DNA from: Archangium lipolyticum
GTDB taxonomy: Bacteria; Myxococcota; Myxococcia; Myxococcales; Myxococcaceae
Length of the DNA stretch: 64,000 nucleotides
NCBI RefSeq assembly: GCF_024623785.1
Contig: NZ_JANKBZ010000045.1
Span: forward strand, 1 to 64,000
Reading direction: 5' to 3'
Shown piece by piece: positions 16,411-24,221 of this stretch; the stretch's first letter is position 1, and every line of letters begins with the position of its first letter. The notes below the pieces were generated by a model. It ran no database searches. It saw nothing but the letters and a program-made list of their open reading frames with translations, and was not told where the DNA came from. Made by a program: the position numbers and the translations under genes.

Positions 16411-16914
16411 TCAGCTCGACGGCAGGGCGTAGTGGGCGCGGATGCGCGCGGCGGCCTGGGTGAGCCCTTCCTCTTGGAAGCGCTCGGCGGCCCAGCTGGC
16501 CGCGGGCGTCAGGCTGGCGGTGACGACGAAGGGCGTGGTCATCGCCGCGAAGTGGCGGATGACGCTCATCATCATCCGCACCGCGGGAGACTCGATGATG
16601 TACGCCGAGCCCAGCATCCAGTGGCGCAGCTGGAGCGCGTTGTCACGCAGCCAGTCGGTGTAGCGCTGGCGCAGCTGCACCGGGGGCATGTGCACCTGCC
16701 GCGTGTCGATGATGCACACGTGCGGCTCCTCGCGCCGCAGGTGGGCGCTCCGGGCCGACAGGTACGCCTCCACGTCCTCCGCCGTGAGGTTCCGGCCGAT
16801 CCTCACCACCACCAGCGGCCACAAGCTCTCATCCACCGTCAGGCTGGAGGGCTCGTTTCCGGGCGCGTGTGGCTGCGAGGCCAGGGTCACCACTCGTTCT
16901 TCCCGGAAGGACAT
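16411..16914 (-). CDS. Hypothetical STAS/SpoIIAA-like soluble protein
   Basis: 167 residues from the ATG at 16914. The pattern is one of alternating strands and helices: DESLWPLVVVRIG, then HVCIIDTRQVHMPP, then WMLGSAYIIESPAVRMMMSVIR, and a final AASWAAERFQEEGL helix. A second protein at 18969-19439 shares this layout, with DDSLWPLLKLRFVG, VLLDLNAASVP and AAEWAADRF at matching places, so they are paralogues. Both resemble the small STAS/SpoIIAA-like proteins common in myxobacteria, but the assignment is tentative. They flank a pair of zinc-ribbon membrane proteins, which hints at a shared function. Confidence 0.8.
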   Translation of the reverse strand: MSFREERVVTLASQPHAPGNEPSSLTVDESLWPLVVVRIGRNLTAEDVEAYLSARSAHLRREEPHVCIIDTRQVHMPPVQLRQRYTDWLRDNALQLRHWMLGSAYIIESPAVRMMMSVIRHFAAMTTPFVVTASLTPAASWAAERFQEEGLTQAAARIRAHYALPSS

Positions 16915-17023
16915 GGAATGGACTCGGAGAAAGGAGGTGGGAGATGTAGCGCAACTCGGACTGAAAGTTGAGTGGAATGCAAGACTCCGGGTACGGGAAG
17001 GTGCTCGCGGGGAGAAGCCTGAG

Positions 17024-17932
17024 ATGAACTTACGGTGCCAATCATGTGGAGCGGAGCTGGTGGTGGCCGAGGGGTTGCGCACGACGGTCTGCCCCTACTG
17101 CGCGGCGCCCTCGGTGGTGGAGCGGCCTCCGAGCCTGGACAGGCCCGCGCCCACCTTCGCGCTGGGCTTCGCGCTGACCCATCAGGTCGCGGGCGAGCGG
17201 GTAAAGCACTGGCTGCGCACGCGCAACCCGTGGAGCCACTCGGGGCTCAAACGGGCCTCGCTGCAGGACGTACGCGGTGTGTACGTGCCCGCGTACCTCT
17301 ACAGCGCCCGTGCCGAGACGCACTACAGCGCCTCCATCGGTGAGAACTACACCGAGACGGAGACGTACACGACGACGGAGAACGGGAAGACCGTCACCAA
17401 GACGCGCACGGTGACGAAGACGGAGTGGCGCCCGCTGCGCGGCCAGCACGCGGAATACGTGCCGGACGTGCTGGTGACGGCCTCTCGCGGGCTGTCCAAC
17501 CCGGAGCTGGAGCACCTGGAGCCCTTCGACCTGCGGGTGCTGGCGCGCTACGAGCCGGCGCTGGTGGCGGGCTGGGTGGCCGAGGAGCCGTCACTCTCCC
17601 GTGACGAGTGCCTGAGGCTGGCGCGCGAGGAGGCGCTGGCGCGGGTGGGGCGGCGGTTGGAGTCCTTCATGCCGGGGGACTCGCACCGTGACCTGAAGCA
17701 CGACACGGAGCTGAAGGCGGAGTCGCTGGACGTGTGCCTGGTGCCGGTGTGGGTGCTGGCGGCGCGCTATGCCCCGGACAAGCCGCCGCTGCGGGTGGTG
17801 GTGAACGGGCAGTCGGGCGAGGTGTACGGCCGGGTGCCCGTCTCCTGGGTGAAGGTGGTGCTGACGGTGCTGGGCGTGGCGGCGCTGGGGCTGCTGCTGT
17901 ACGTGCTGCTGGGCCAGGGGGGCCGGTCATGA
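17024..17932 (+). CDS. Zinc-ribbon, C-tail-anchored protein A
   Basis: 302 residues from the ATG at 17024. The first 30 residues form a zinc ribbon (C5xxC8 and C23xxC26). The middle is soluble, with a Thr/Lys-rich hairpin (YTTTENGKTVTKTRTVTKT) and the strand VPDVLVTASRGLSNPELE. The last 25 residues before the C-terminus are one hydrophobic helix (VVLTVLGVAALGLLLYVLL). This predicts a cytosolic protein anchored by its C-terminal tail. Its stop overlaps the start of the next gene by 4 bp (ATGA). That gene is a paralogue: both have DILVSASRGLSE/VLVTASRGLSN-type segments, a YALPAYVLAYRY/VCLVPVWVLAARY strand, and a tail helix. Function unknown. Confidence 0.88.
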   Translation: MNLRCQSCGAELVVAEGLRTTVCPYCAAPSVVERPPSLDRPAPTFALGFALTHQVAGERVKHWLRTRNPWSHSGLKRASLQDVRGVYVPAYLYSARAETHYSASIGENYTETETYTTTENGKTVTKTRTVTKTEWRPLRGQHAEYVPDVLVTASRGLSNPELEHLEPFDLRVLARYEPALVAGWVAEEPSLSRDECLRLAREEALARVGRRLESFMPGDSHRDLKHDTELKAESLDVCLVPVWVLAARYAPDKPPLRVVVNGQSGEVYGRVPVSWVKVVLTVLGVAALGLLLYVLLGQGGRS

Positions 17933-18897
17933 CGGACGGGCCGGAGGTGTGGTGTGAGCGGTGCGAGAGCGCGCTGGAGGTGGGGGACCTGCGCTGTCCC
18001 ATCTGCGGGCAGGCGGTGGTGGGCCAGCGCCGGACGCGGGCCCTGCTGCCGGCGGGGGAGGTGGCCAGGGTGGTGCGGTGCGACACCTGCGGGGCCTCGC
18101 TGGAGTACTCGGCGGAGGTGAAGGCGCCACGGTGTGCCTTCTGCGCGTCGGTGATGCACGTGGAGACGACGGCGGACCCGCAGGAGCAGGCCGAGCGCTT
18201 CCTGCCCTTCGCGGTGGACCCGGTGGCGGCGCGCGGGGCGTTGATGGGCTTCCTCGAGCAGAAGCGCTTCTTCCGGCCCTCGGACCTGACGCGGGCGGCG
18301 TCGCTCGAGTCGCTGCGGCCGATGTGGTGGCCGGCGTGGGCCTTCAGCGCGGGGGCGCGGGTGAGCTGGACGGCGGACTCGGACGCGGGGAGCGGACGCT
18401 CGGACTGGGCGCCGCACTCGGGGCAGGTGGAGCTCACCTTCCAGGACATCCTCGTGTCCGCGTCGCGAGGCCTCTCGGAGCGCGAGTGCGAGCGGCTGGC
18501 CGGCCATTACTCGCTGGCGGGCGCGGAGCGCGAGCCGCGAGGGCCGGAGGACGCGCAGGTGGAGCGCTTCGACGTGACGCGCTCGGGGGCAAGGCGGCAG
18601 ATATTGGCGGCGGTGGAGGAGGAGGCGCGCGAGCAGGTGGCGCGCTCGCACGTGCCGGGCCGCCGCCACCGCAACGTGCACGTGGCGGTGGTGCTGTCGA
18701 GCCTGGAGACGAGACGCTACGCGCTGCCGGCGTACGTGCTGGCGTACCGGTACCGGAAGAAGCTGTACCGGGTGGTGGTGCATGGGCAGGACGCGAAGGT
18801 GGTGTTGGGCGACGCCCCGGTGTCGGTGCTGAAGGTGCTGCTGGTGGTGGGCGCGGTGCTGCTGGCGCTGGCCGTGGTGCTGTTGTTGCTGCGCTGA
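17929..18897 (+). CDS. Zinc-ribbon, C-tail-anchored protein B
   Basis: 322 residues, overlapping gene A by 4 bp. The N-terminus has two zinc ribbons: C9xxC12/C23xxC26 and C51xxC54/C69xxC72. A soluble core shares segments with protein A (ILVSASRGLSERE, HVPGRRHRNVHVAVVLSSLE, VYRVVVHGQ-like strand). The C-terminus ends in a strong hydrophobic helix (VLLVVGAVLLALAVVLLLLR), again a tail anchor. Two paralogues made together, with different zinc-ribbon counts, suggest a heteromeric membrane complex with both ribbons in the cytosol. The family is not one I can name. No enzyme motif is visible. Confidence 0.88.
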   Translation: MTDGPEVWCERCESALEVGDLRCPICGQAVVGQRRTRALLPAGEVARVVRCDTCGASLEYSAEVKAPRCAFCASVMHVETTADPQEQAERFLPFAVDPVAARGALMGFLEQKRFFRPSDLTRAASLESLRPMWWPAWAFSAGARVSWTADSDAGSGRSDWAPHSGQVELTFQDILVSASRGLSERECERLAGHYSLAGAEREPRGPEDAQVERFDVTRSGARRQILAAVEEEAREQVARSHVPGRRHRNVHVAVVLSSLETRRYALPAYVLAYRYRKKLYRVVVHGQDAKVVLGDAPVSVLKVLLVVGAVLLALAVVLLLLR

Positions 18898-18968
18898 GCG
18901 GCCTCCCTGGCGGGCCGCGGCGTCACCTTCGCGGCCCGGTGCGCGCCTGTGAGGGCCGGGGCCGGGAG

Positions 18969-19439
18969 CTACCTGGGGGCGGGGGCCCAGGAGAGACTGG
19001 GGAATGAGCCGGAGGGCCGCAGACCGAAGTCCTGGCGGATGCGCACGGAGGGCAGCAGGAGCCCCGCGTCGGAGAAGCGATCGGCGGCCCACTCGGCGGC
19101 GGCCCGGGTGTCCGCCACGAGCGTGTGAGCGACGGGCACGGGCTTGAGATGGAGGATGACGTTGAGGGACAACCGGCTGCGAGTCGAGGAGCTCACGAAG
19201 GCCAGTCCGAGCACCTTCTCGCGCAGCAGGGCCTGATTCGCGTGCATCCACTCCGCCTGCTGCCGGCACTGCTCGAGCGGTACCGAGGCGGCGTTGAGAT
19301 CGAGCAACACCATGCAGGGCCCGGGCTGCCGGACGTAGGCCTCCAACCGCAGGAGGTACTGCTCGAACTGTTCGGACGTGTGCGCGCCCACGAACCTCAG
19401 CTTCAACAGTGGCCACAGGCTGTCGTCGAAGATGATCAC
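18969..19439 (-). CDS. Hypothetical STAS/SpoIIAA-like protein, paralogue of 16411-16914
   Basis: 156 residues from a GTG at 19439 that has a GGGGGG run six bases upstream. The longer open frame above it runs through an intergenic repeat and is not credible. It aligns in layout with the protein at 16411-16914: DDSLWPLLKLRFVG, PCMVLLDLNAASVPLEQCR, VLGLAFVSSSTRSRLSLNVIL and AAEWAADRFSDAG. The two paralogues point inwards towards the zinc-ribbon pair and are on the opposite strand to it. Function unknown; a small regulatory or scaffold domain is likely. Confidence 0.78.
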   Translation of the reverse strand: MIIFDDSLWPLLKLRFVGAHTSEQFEQYLLRLEAYVRQPGPCMVLLDLNAASVPLEQCRQQAEWMHANQALLREKVLGLAFVSSSTRSRLSLNVILHLKPVPVAHTLVADTRAAAEWAADRFSDAGLLLPSVRIRQDFGLRPSGSFPSLSWAPAPR

Positions 19440-19602
19440 GCTCGGCCCCCCGGCTTTCTTTTCAACCCCGAGAAAAACGCTACAGAACGGGATTATGAGC
19501 CGATTGGGACGGAGGAGGATGTGAGCGCGAGGGAAGCGTCGGCCGGAGACCACTGGCGGAGGGAGCACCGTCAGGAAGGAGGCAGCGCAAGTGCCGCCAC
19601 TT

Positions 19603-19660
19603 CCCTCACCCTCGCCACCCACCCCTCTCCCTCTGGGAGAGGGACGGGGTGAGGGTATCG
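19603..19660. repeat. Intergenic palindromic repeat, copy 3
   Basis: CCCTCTCCC-TCT-GGGAGAGGG at 19623-19643 is followed by ACGGGGTGAGGGTAT and preceded by CCTCACCCTCGCC. It lies between the GTG of the STAS-like gene and the hydrolase remnant, 3' of the latter. Confidence 0.75.
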
Positions 19661-19702
19661 AGCCTCCCGGGTTGAGCCCGTGCTCAGGGCACCGGGTGCC
19701 CA

Positions 19703-20074
19703 TCAGACCGTCCTCGGGGCCGACGGTGTTGTTGGGTCGAGCACCTCGTCACCCCGCGGCTTGATGCCCTGCTGCTCCCACTTCACCATCGCGTCGAAGG
19801 CGGCGACCTGCTCGGCGATGGTGAAGTCACAGTGGCTCACGCCCCGGATGGCGCGCTGGACGAGCCACTGGGAGGTGCCGTTGGCATCGGCCCGGCGCTT
19901 GTAGAGCTGCTCCATGCTGAAGGGCACGTACAGGTCGCCGAGGGTGTGGATGCTGACGACGGGGACACTGATGCGGGCATTCGTCTGGGGAATCCAGCGG
20001 AGCCCATCGCGGCGGAGCCTGTTGGCCTCGGGGTCACCCCGCACGCGGTAGACTGCCTCGCGGCGAGGGTGGAG
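19703..20074 (-). pseudogene. Remnant of an alpha/beta hydrolase (C-terminal part)
   Basis: About 113-123 residues. The sequence matches the C-terminal end of an alpha/beta hydrolase: PVVSIHTLGDLYVPF would carry the catalytic Asp and RGVSHCDFT the catalytic His, followed by FDAMVKWEQQGIKP. The nucleophile elbow and the whole N-terminal two-thirds are missing. The frame upstream (EAVYRVRGDPEANR) still looks coding until a stop at 20075-20077, after which the 3' end of the cupin gene begins at 20109. It is best read as a 5'-truncated gene left after a deletion or rearrangement. A GTG at 20044 exists but is unlikely to make an active enzyme. Confidence 0.7.
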
Positions 20075-20108
20075 TCACACTTCCGAGGAGATGACCCGTC
20101 GGACCGTC

Positions 20109-21236
20109 CTACTTCTTGGAAGCCGGCGGCTGGACGAGCTTCAGGTCGAGCTCGTTCAACTTCGAGAGGACGCGGTCGAACCGGAAGGGAGGAGGCGTCT
20201 GCGGGTACACGTACGCGGGGTAGGGGTCACCCAGGGTGCGGAAGAACGACTCGAAGAGGCCCGGGGTCAGGAAGCCGACCATGCGCGTGTAGTGGCTGTT
20301 GAGCTGATAGGCGTGGATGGTGCGAGCGGGGGCGTGGACGAAATCGCCCGGAGCCAGCGTCACCGTCGCGTCGTTGACGCGCATCGTGATGGAACCATCC
20401 AGACAGAAGAAGGTCTCCGTGTGCTTCTCATGGAAGTGCAGGGGAATCATGTCTCCGGCCGGGCCCTCGCTCACGACGACGATGAACCTGCCATCGCTGT
20501 TGCGCTGATCGCCGACGAGGGAGAAGAGCTCGCTGCCCGCGACCAGTCGCTGGCCTTCACCCGAGGCGAGGACGTAGGGGACCTTCTTGTCGGGGACCGT
20601 GCCATTGGTCACGCGCTGGGGAGTGCTCCTGCTCGGCGCCTTGCGCTCGAAACGGACGTCGGCACTGGCTTCCGCCTTCTCGAGCAGCTCCTTTGAAATC
20701 TCGGGGTTGACCTCCGGGGGCTGCACATAGCCCTCATAGGGCTGGCCGAGCGCCTTGTAGAGCGGACCCATCTCCTTCCCGGTGGACCAGGAGATGAGCC
20801 GGGTGCGGTGGCTCCGCATCTTGAGGGCATGGGGTGTCCCCTCCGGAATGCTCGCGAAATCGCCGCGGATGAGGAGGTAGTGCCCCTGCCCGAGCCAGAG
20901 CTCGACCTCTCCGTCGAGGACCAGGATGGCCTCGTGTGTCCGCGCGTGGGTGTGCGGAGGGAGGTTCGCGTCCCGTCCGCCTGTCAGGATGGCGGCCTCG
21001 AAGAGCTCCTGGGTGTCCACGCCTCTGGCGATCAGACCCGCGACCAGCCCGCCCACGAGGTAGCGCTCGCCCTCACCGTTGCGGATGAAATAGGGCACCC
21101 CTTTGCCTGGCAGCTTGCCCTCCGGCACGACCTTCTGGATGTCGATGCCCGTGTCTGCCTTGGGGGTGTCCAGGGCCTGGGCGGCCTGGCCCGAGCCGAG
21201 GACGAACATCAAGAGAGCGGCCCATGTGTGTCTCAT
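20109..21236 (-). CDS. Exported bicupin (quercetinase-like)
   Basis: 375 residues from the ATG at 21236, with a signal peptide (cleavage near AAQALD). Two cupin domains are present, each with metal-ligand sets: PPHTHARTHEAILVLDGEVE with a later H in GTPHALK, and PLHFHEKHTETFFCLDGS with ARTIHAYQL. Each domain is followed by a YPxYVxP-type element (PYEGYVQPPEVNPE, PYPAYVYPQTPPP), giving an internal duplication. Quercetin 2,3-dioxygenases are bicupins with this layout, but they are not usually exported, so the substrate is open. It is transcribed away from a LysR gene 120 bp off, the classic arrangement for LysR control by an aromatic effector. Confidence 0.88.
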   Translation of the reverse strand: MRHTWAALLMFVLGSGQAAQALDTPKADTGIDIQKVVPEGKLPGKGVPYFIRNGEGERYLVGGLVAGLIARGVDTQELFEAAILTGGRDANLPPHTHARTHEAILVLDGEVELWLGQGHYLLIRGDFASIPEGTPHALKMRSHRTRLISWSTGKEMGPLYKALGQPYEGYVQPPEVNPEISKELLEKAEASADVRFERKAPSRSTPQRVTNGTVPDKKVPYVLASGEGQRLVAGSELFSLVGDQRNSDGRFIVVVSEGPAGDMIPLHFHEKHTETFFCLDGSITMRVNDATVTLAPGDFVHAPARTIHAYQLNSHYTRMVGFLTPGLFESFFRTLGDPYPAYVYPQTPPPFRFDRVLSKLNELDLKLVQPPASKK

Positions 21237-21319
21237 CGCAACCTGCCTGTGTGTGGGATTGGGGGTGGATTTCGAAGCCCGCGAGACAAGGATGTTGGGA
21301 TGGGCTTGAGAACTCCAAT

Positions 21320-21336
21320 AGATTGAAAGTCGATCT
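21320..21336. promoter_or_regulatory. Inverted repeat AGAT-N9-ATCT, candidate LysR operator
   Basis: A perfect 4-bp inverted repeat (AGAT at 21320-21323, ATCT at 21333-21336) with a 9-bp spacer lies in the 120-bp gap between the divergent cupin and LysR genes, 20 bp before the LysR ATG. Spacing fits LysR sites, but the arms are short. Confidence 0.35.
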
Positions 21337-21356
21337 GTAATCAGTGGGAGTGATGA

Positions 21357-22241
21357 ATGGAGCTGCGCCATCTCCGGTACTTCGTCGCCGTGGCCGAGGA
21401 GCTGCACTTCGCCCGTGCGGCCAGCCGGCTGCGGATCGTGCAGCCCGCGTTGAGCATGCAGATCAAGGCGCTGGAGGAGGAGCTGGGGACACGGCTGTTG
21501 GAACGGACGCGGCGCCATGTGGCGCTCACGGAGGCGGGCAGGCTCTTCCTGGAGGAGGCACGCCGGACGCTGGAGCAGGCGGAGCGCGCGGCGCGGGTCG
21601 CGGAACGTGCGGGCCGGGGAGAGCTGGGACGCCTGGAGATCGGGTACTCGGTCAACGTCGCCTACTCGGGCGTGCTGGCCAGGATGCTCAAGGCCTTCCG
21701 GCAACGTGCGCCGGATGTCGAGCTGCTGCTCCAGGAGTTGCACCCGTTCGACCAGCTCGAGGCCCTGGTGGATGGACGCATCCAGGTCGGCCTGCTCACG
21801 GCGCCGGTCCTGCCCGTTCCTACGGAGCTGGTGACGGTGCGGGTAGCGACCTGGCCCTTGATGGTGGCGATTCCCGCCGACCACCCGCTGTCCGCACGTG
21901 CACGCGTTCCGGCCGACCAGCTGGTGGAGGAATCATTCATCGACTTCAGCGGGTCGAAGGAAGAGCAGGGGCTCTCCGTCCTGCAGCGCATCTGGGGCTT
22001 CACCCCGCGGATCCGCCATCGCAGCACCAACATCATGACGGTCATCAGCCTGGTGGCCGCGGGCCTCGGCGTGGCCCTGGTGCCCGAGTCCATCGTGTCG
22101 CTCAACCTCGGGGGCAACGTCGTCTACCGTCCGCTCACGGGCGTGACCGAGTCGATGGAGCTGTCCGTGGCATACCGCCGTCACGAGAGGGCTCCGGCCG
22201 TGCGGATCTTCCTGGAGGCTGTCCGGAGCCTGCCGGGATGA
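21357..22241 (+). CDS. LysR-family transcriptional regulator
   Basis: 294 residues from an ATG with GGGAG upstream. The N-terminal winged helix-turn-helix is typical (MELRHLRYFVAVAEELHFARAA up to about residue 60, including ALSMQIKALEEELGTRLLER). The rest is the periplasmic-binding-like effector domain (GRLEIGYSVNVAYSGVLARML, then VSLVAAGLGVALVPESI near 230). It resembles the CatM/BenM/CbbR branch. It is divergent from the bicupin gene, which is its most likely target, and from which a 17-bp inverted repeat separates it. Confidence 0.95.
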   Translation: MELRHLRYFVAVAEELHFARAASRLRIVQPALSMQIKALEEELGTRLLERTRRHVALTEAGRLFLEEARRTLEQAERAARVAERAGRGELGRLEIGYSVNVAYSGVLARMLKAFRQRAPDVELLLQELHPFDQLEALVDGRIQVGLLTAPVLPVPTELVTVRVATWPLMVAIPADHPLSARARVPADQLVEESFIDFSGSKEEQGLSVLQRIWGFTPRIRHRSTNIMTVISLVAAGLGVALVPESIVSLNLGGNVVYRPLTGVTESMELSVAYRRHERAPAVRIFLEAVRSLPG

Positions 22242-22316
22242 GCCTCCTTCTCCACGATTGGCTTGACGGGTGCGCTCTCGATTCCGTGTAGTTCCGGCCT
22301 GGCCCTGGGGTGTCCG

Positions 22317-23161
22317 GTGTCCTCTCTACGAGCGTATATTCTCCTCGCTGCCTTGCCCGCCGCGCTCCTCTGCCTCTCCTGCGCCGCCGCGCCAGCGAGC
22401 TTCCAACCCTCATCCACCTGGGGCGGGCAGGTCACCGGCTCTCGGGCTCAGTTCAACCAATCGTGTGGTGCCGGCTGTGCCGCCCCAGTCAATGTGAGCA
22501 CTGGGGAGATCCTCGCACCGACAGCGACTCGGGTTGGCCAGGTCGTCGACAAGGCCGTCCAAATCGTCGGGGTCGTCCAGGGTCTCAATACACTCCACCG
22601 TGCCCTGTCTGGCGAGGAGCTGGATCTCGTCGAGGCAACGCTCAAGGACTGCGTGGCACAGGCTCATGCTGACGTCAACGATACCTACCAGCGGCGTGAT
22701 GATGGTTTCGGTTCGAGAACGGAAAGTTCCCAAGCGACGCCGAGTGCAAGAAGGTTGTCCGGTTCGACGAAGCGGGGGATGAGGTTTCCCTCGCTCAGGA
22801 GCTTGGGCGGCTCAAACATGCCGCCGCTTTCGCCTGTCTCAAGGCTCGCCTGCCTCCGGGCCTGCGCGAGAACTTCACTGTAGAGCCACGCTACAAGCCG
22901 GACCCCGAGGTAAATGGGGTCGTGCTGACGAACAAGGGCATCGATACCCTCCATCCAGACTTCGTGGTGCACGGGACCAGGAATGCCACCGACGTGCAGT
23001 GCGTCTACGAGTTCAAATTTCCCTGTCTCTCCGCTCAGAAGTTGGACCCGCGCAAGTCCTCTGTGGCGGAGGCTCAATTGAAGGCATACCAGGAGCTGAC
23101 GAAGCGATGTCCCGCGGCCCTCATTTCCCCCGCGGGGCTCTTCCAATACGGCATCCCCTGA
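22317..23161 (+). pseudogene. Frameshifted nuclease-type lipoprotein toxin (SitA-like)
   Basis: A GTG start gives an export signal (SSLRAYILLAALPAALLCLSC, Cys22; the lipobox is imperfect) and then ASFQPSSTWGGQ and a helical segment with LNTLHRALSGEELDLVE. At about 22713 the frame is lost: DDGFG reads on as nonsense to a stop at 22883. One base later the sense frame resumes (ENGKFPSDAECKKVVRF) and runs to TGA at 23159-23161. The restored C-terminus has HPDFVVHGT followed by CVYEFKFPC, an acidic strand then E-x-K, the PD-(D/E)XK nuclease pattern of Tox-REase toxins. One missing base explains the break; a sequencing error is possible. The intact gene would encode about 281 residues. Its stop overlaps the immunity gene start. 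Confidence 0.75.
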
Positions 23162-24207
23162 TGAACTCGTACTTCCCCCGCATCCGCCATCGCGGGCGCC
23201 GACATGGTTACGTCAAGCTCTGGAGCGGCGAAACACCCCGCTTTCCGCGGGAACTGCTCGCGCGAGATGTCATTCGCATCGCCTTCTACCTGCCGCATGA
23301 CCACCCGGAGATCGCCGCCGGGGTGAGCCACGCGGTCGAGAGCTACATGCGTGCGGTTGGGCAGGGCCCCAGAACAATCAACCATTCTTTCACCAATGAC
23401 GACGAGGGAGACACACTGACCGAGGAGCGCTGGCGCTCCATTCGCCGCCTCCTCCTGCCCGAGCGACCGTTCCGCTTCATCGAAGAGCTCAGTGAAGCCA
23501 CTGTCTACCGACTGGAGAAGAGGGGGTACGCCACTCTATTGATCCTCGACGGAGGCTTTTCCAGCAGCAATGGCTACGAGCTCTACTACCGGGCCCGCCT
23601 TCCCCGGCGCATTCCCGCCCCGAACTCCGTGAGTCTCCTCACCGCGACACTCCCCACCGAGTACCTGGTGCGGCACGGACCCTCGAGGGTGCGCGAGCTC
23701 GCCCTGGAGATGGCTTCCCAGCTTCGTTTCGCCACCGGTCACGCGGGCCTCGCTCTCCACCTCTACTGGTCCCTGCGTGCCTCCGACTCGGCCTTACGTG
23801 CCCAGCTCTTGCGCTATCCGGGTCTCGACCTGCGCCCCGCCTGGCTCTATGCGCACTGGATGGGCAGTCGGGTCGATGGCATCCACTGGCTCAACTTCCT
23901 CGCGCAGCCCGTGCTTGGTCAGCTCGGCGGAGCCGCTGCCCTTCGCGCTCGCCTCCGCTCCCCGGAAACGACCGTGCACGCGCTCGACGAGGAGCGTGTC
24001 GTCGTCTCGCTCGGAGAGGGGCCCGAGGCGGGAGACCTGTCCGCCGGGCAGACCCTTCCCGCGTACCGCGAGCTGGCACGGGTGCTGGAGCCCTGGCTCG
24101 AGCCCCTGCCGCCGGAGGACACCGGTCCGGAAGAGCCCCCACTCTACTCGCGCCTCAACCTCAACGAGGACGAGGCGCGGCGCTGGTGGAGACGCTTCCT
24201 CGACTGA
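23161..24207 (+). CDS. DUF3396 / type VI immunity family protein
   Basis: 348 residues, with the ATG overlapping the upstream stop (TGATG). It is cytosolic, with no signal. The pattern fits the DUF3396 family: an N-terminal FYLPHD and HAVESYM region, PTEYLVRHGPSRVRELALEM in the middle, and MGSRVDGIHWLNFLAQPVLGQLGG, a characteristic block, near residue 240. Members include immunity proteins of nuclease effectors. Translational coupling to a nuclease-type toxin supports that role here. It remains intact while its toxin is frameshifted, as expected if immunity is selected for after toxin loss or if the break is an error. Confidence 0.85.
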   Translation: MNSYFPRIRHRGRRHGYVKLWSGETPRFPRELLARDVIRIAFYLPHDHPEIAAGVSHAVESYMRAVGQGPRTINHSFTNDDEGDTLTEERWRSIRRLLLPERPFRFIEELSEATVYRLEKRGYATLLILDGGFSSSNGYELYYRARLPRRIPAPNSVSLLTATLPTEYLVRHGPSRVRELALEMASQLRFATGHAGLALHLYWSLRASDSALRAQLLRYPGLDLRPAWLYAHWMGSRVDGIHWLNFLAQPVLGQLGGAAALRARLRSPETTVHALDEERVVVSLGEGPEAGDLSAGQTLPAYRELARVLEPWLEPLPPEDTGPEEPPLYSRLNLNEDEARRWWRRFLD

Positions 24208-24221
24208 CGTCACCTGGCGTG

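Noticed and set aside
20109-21884. A longer start for the cupin gene
   Set aside because: It would overlap the divergent LysR gene; the signal peptide begins at 21236.
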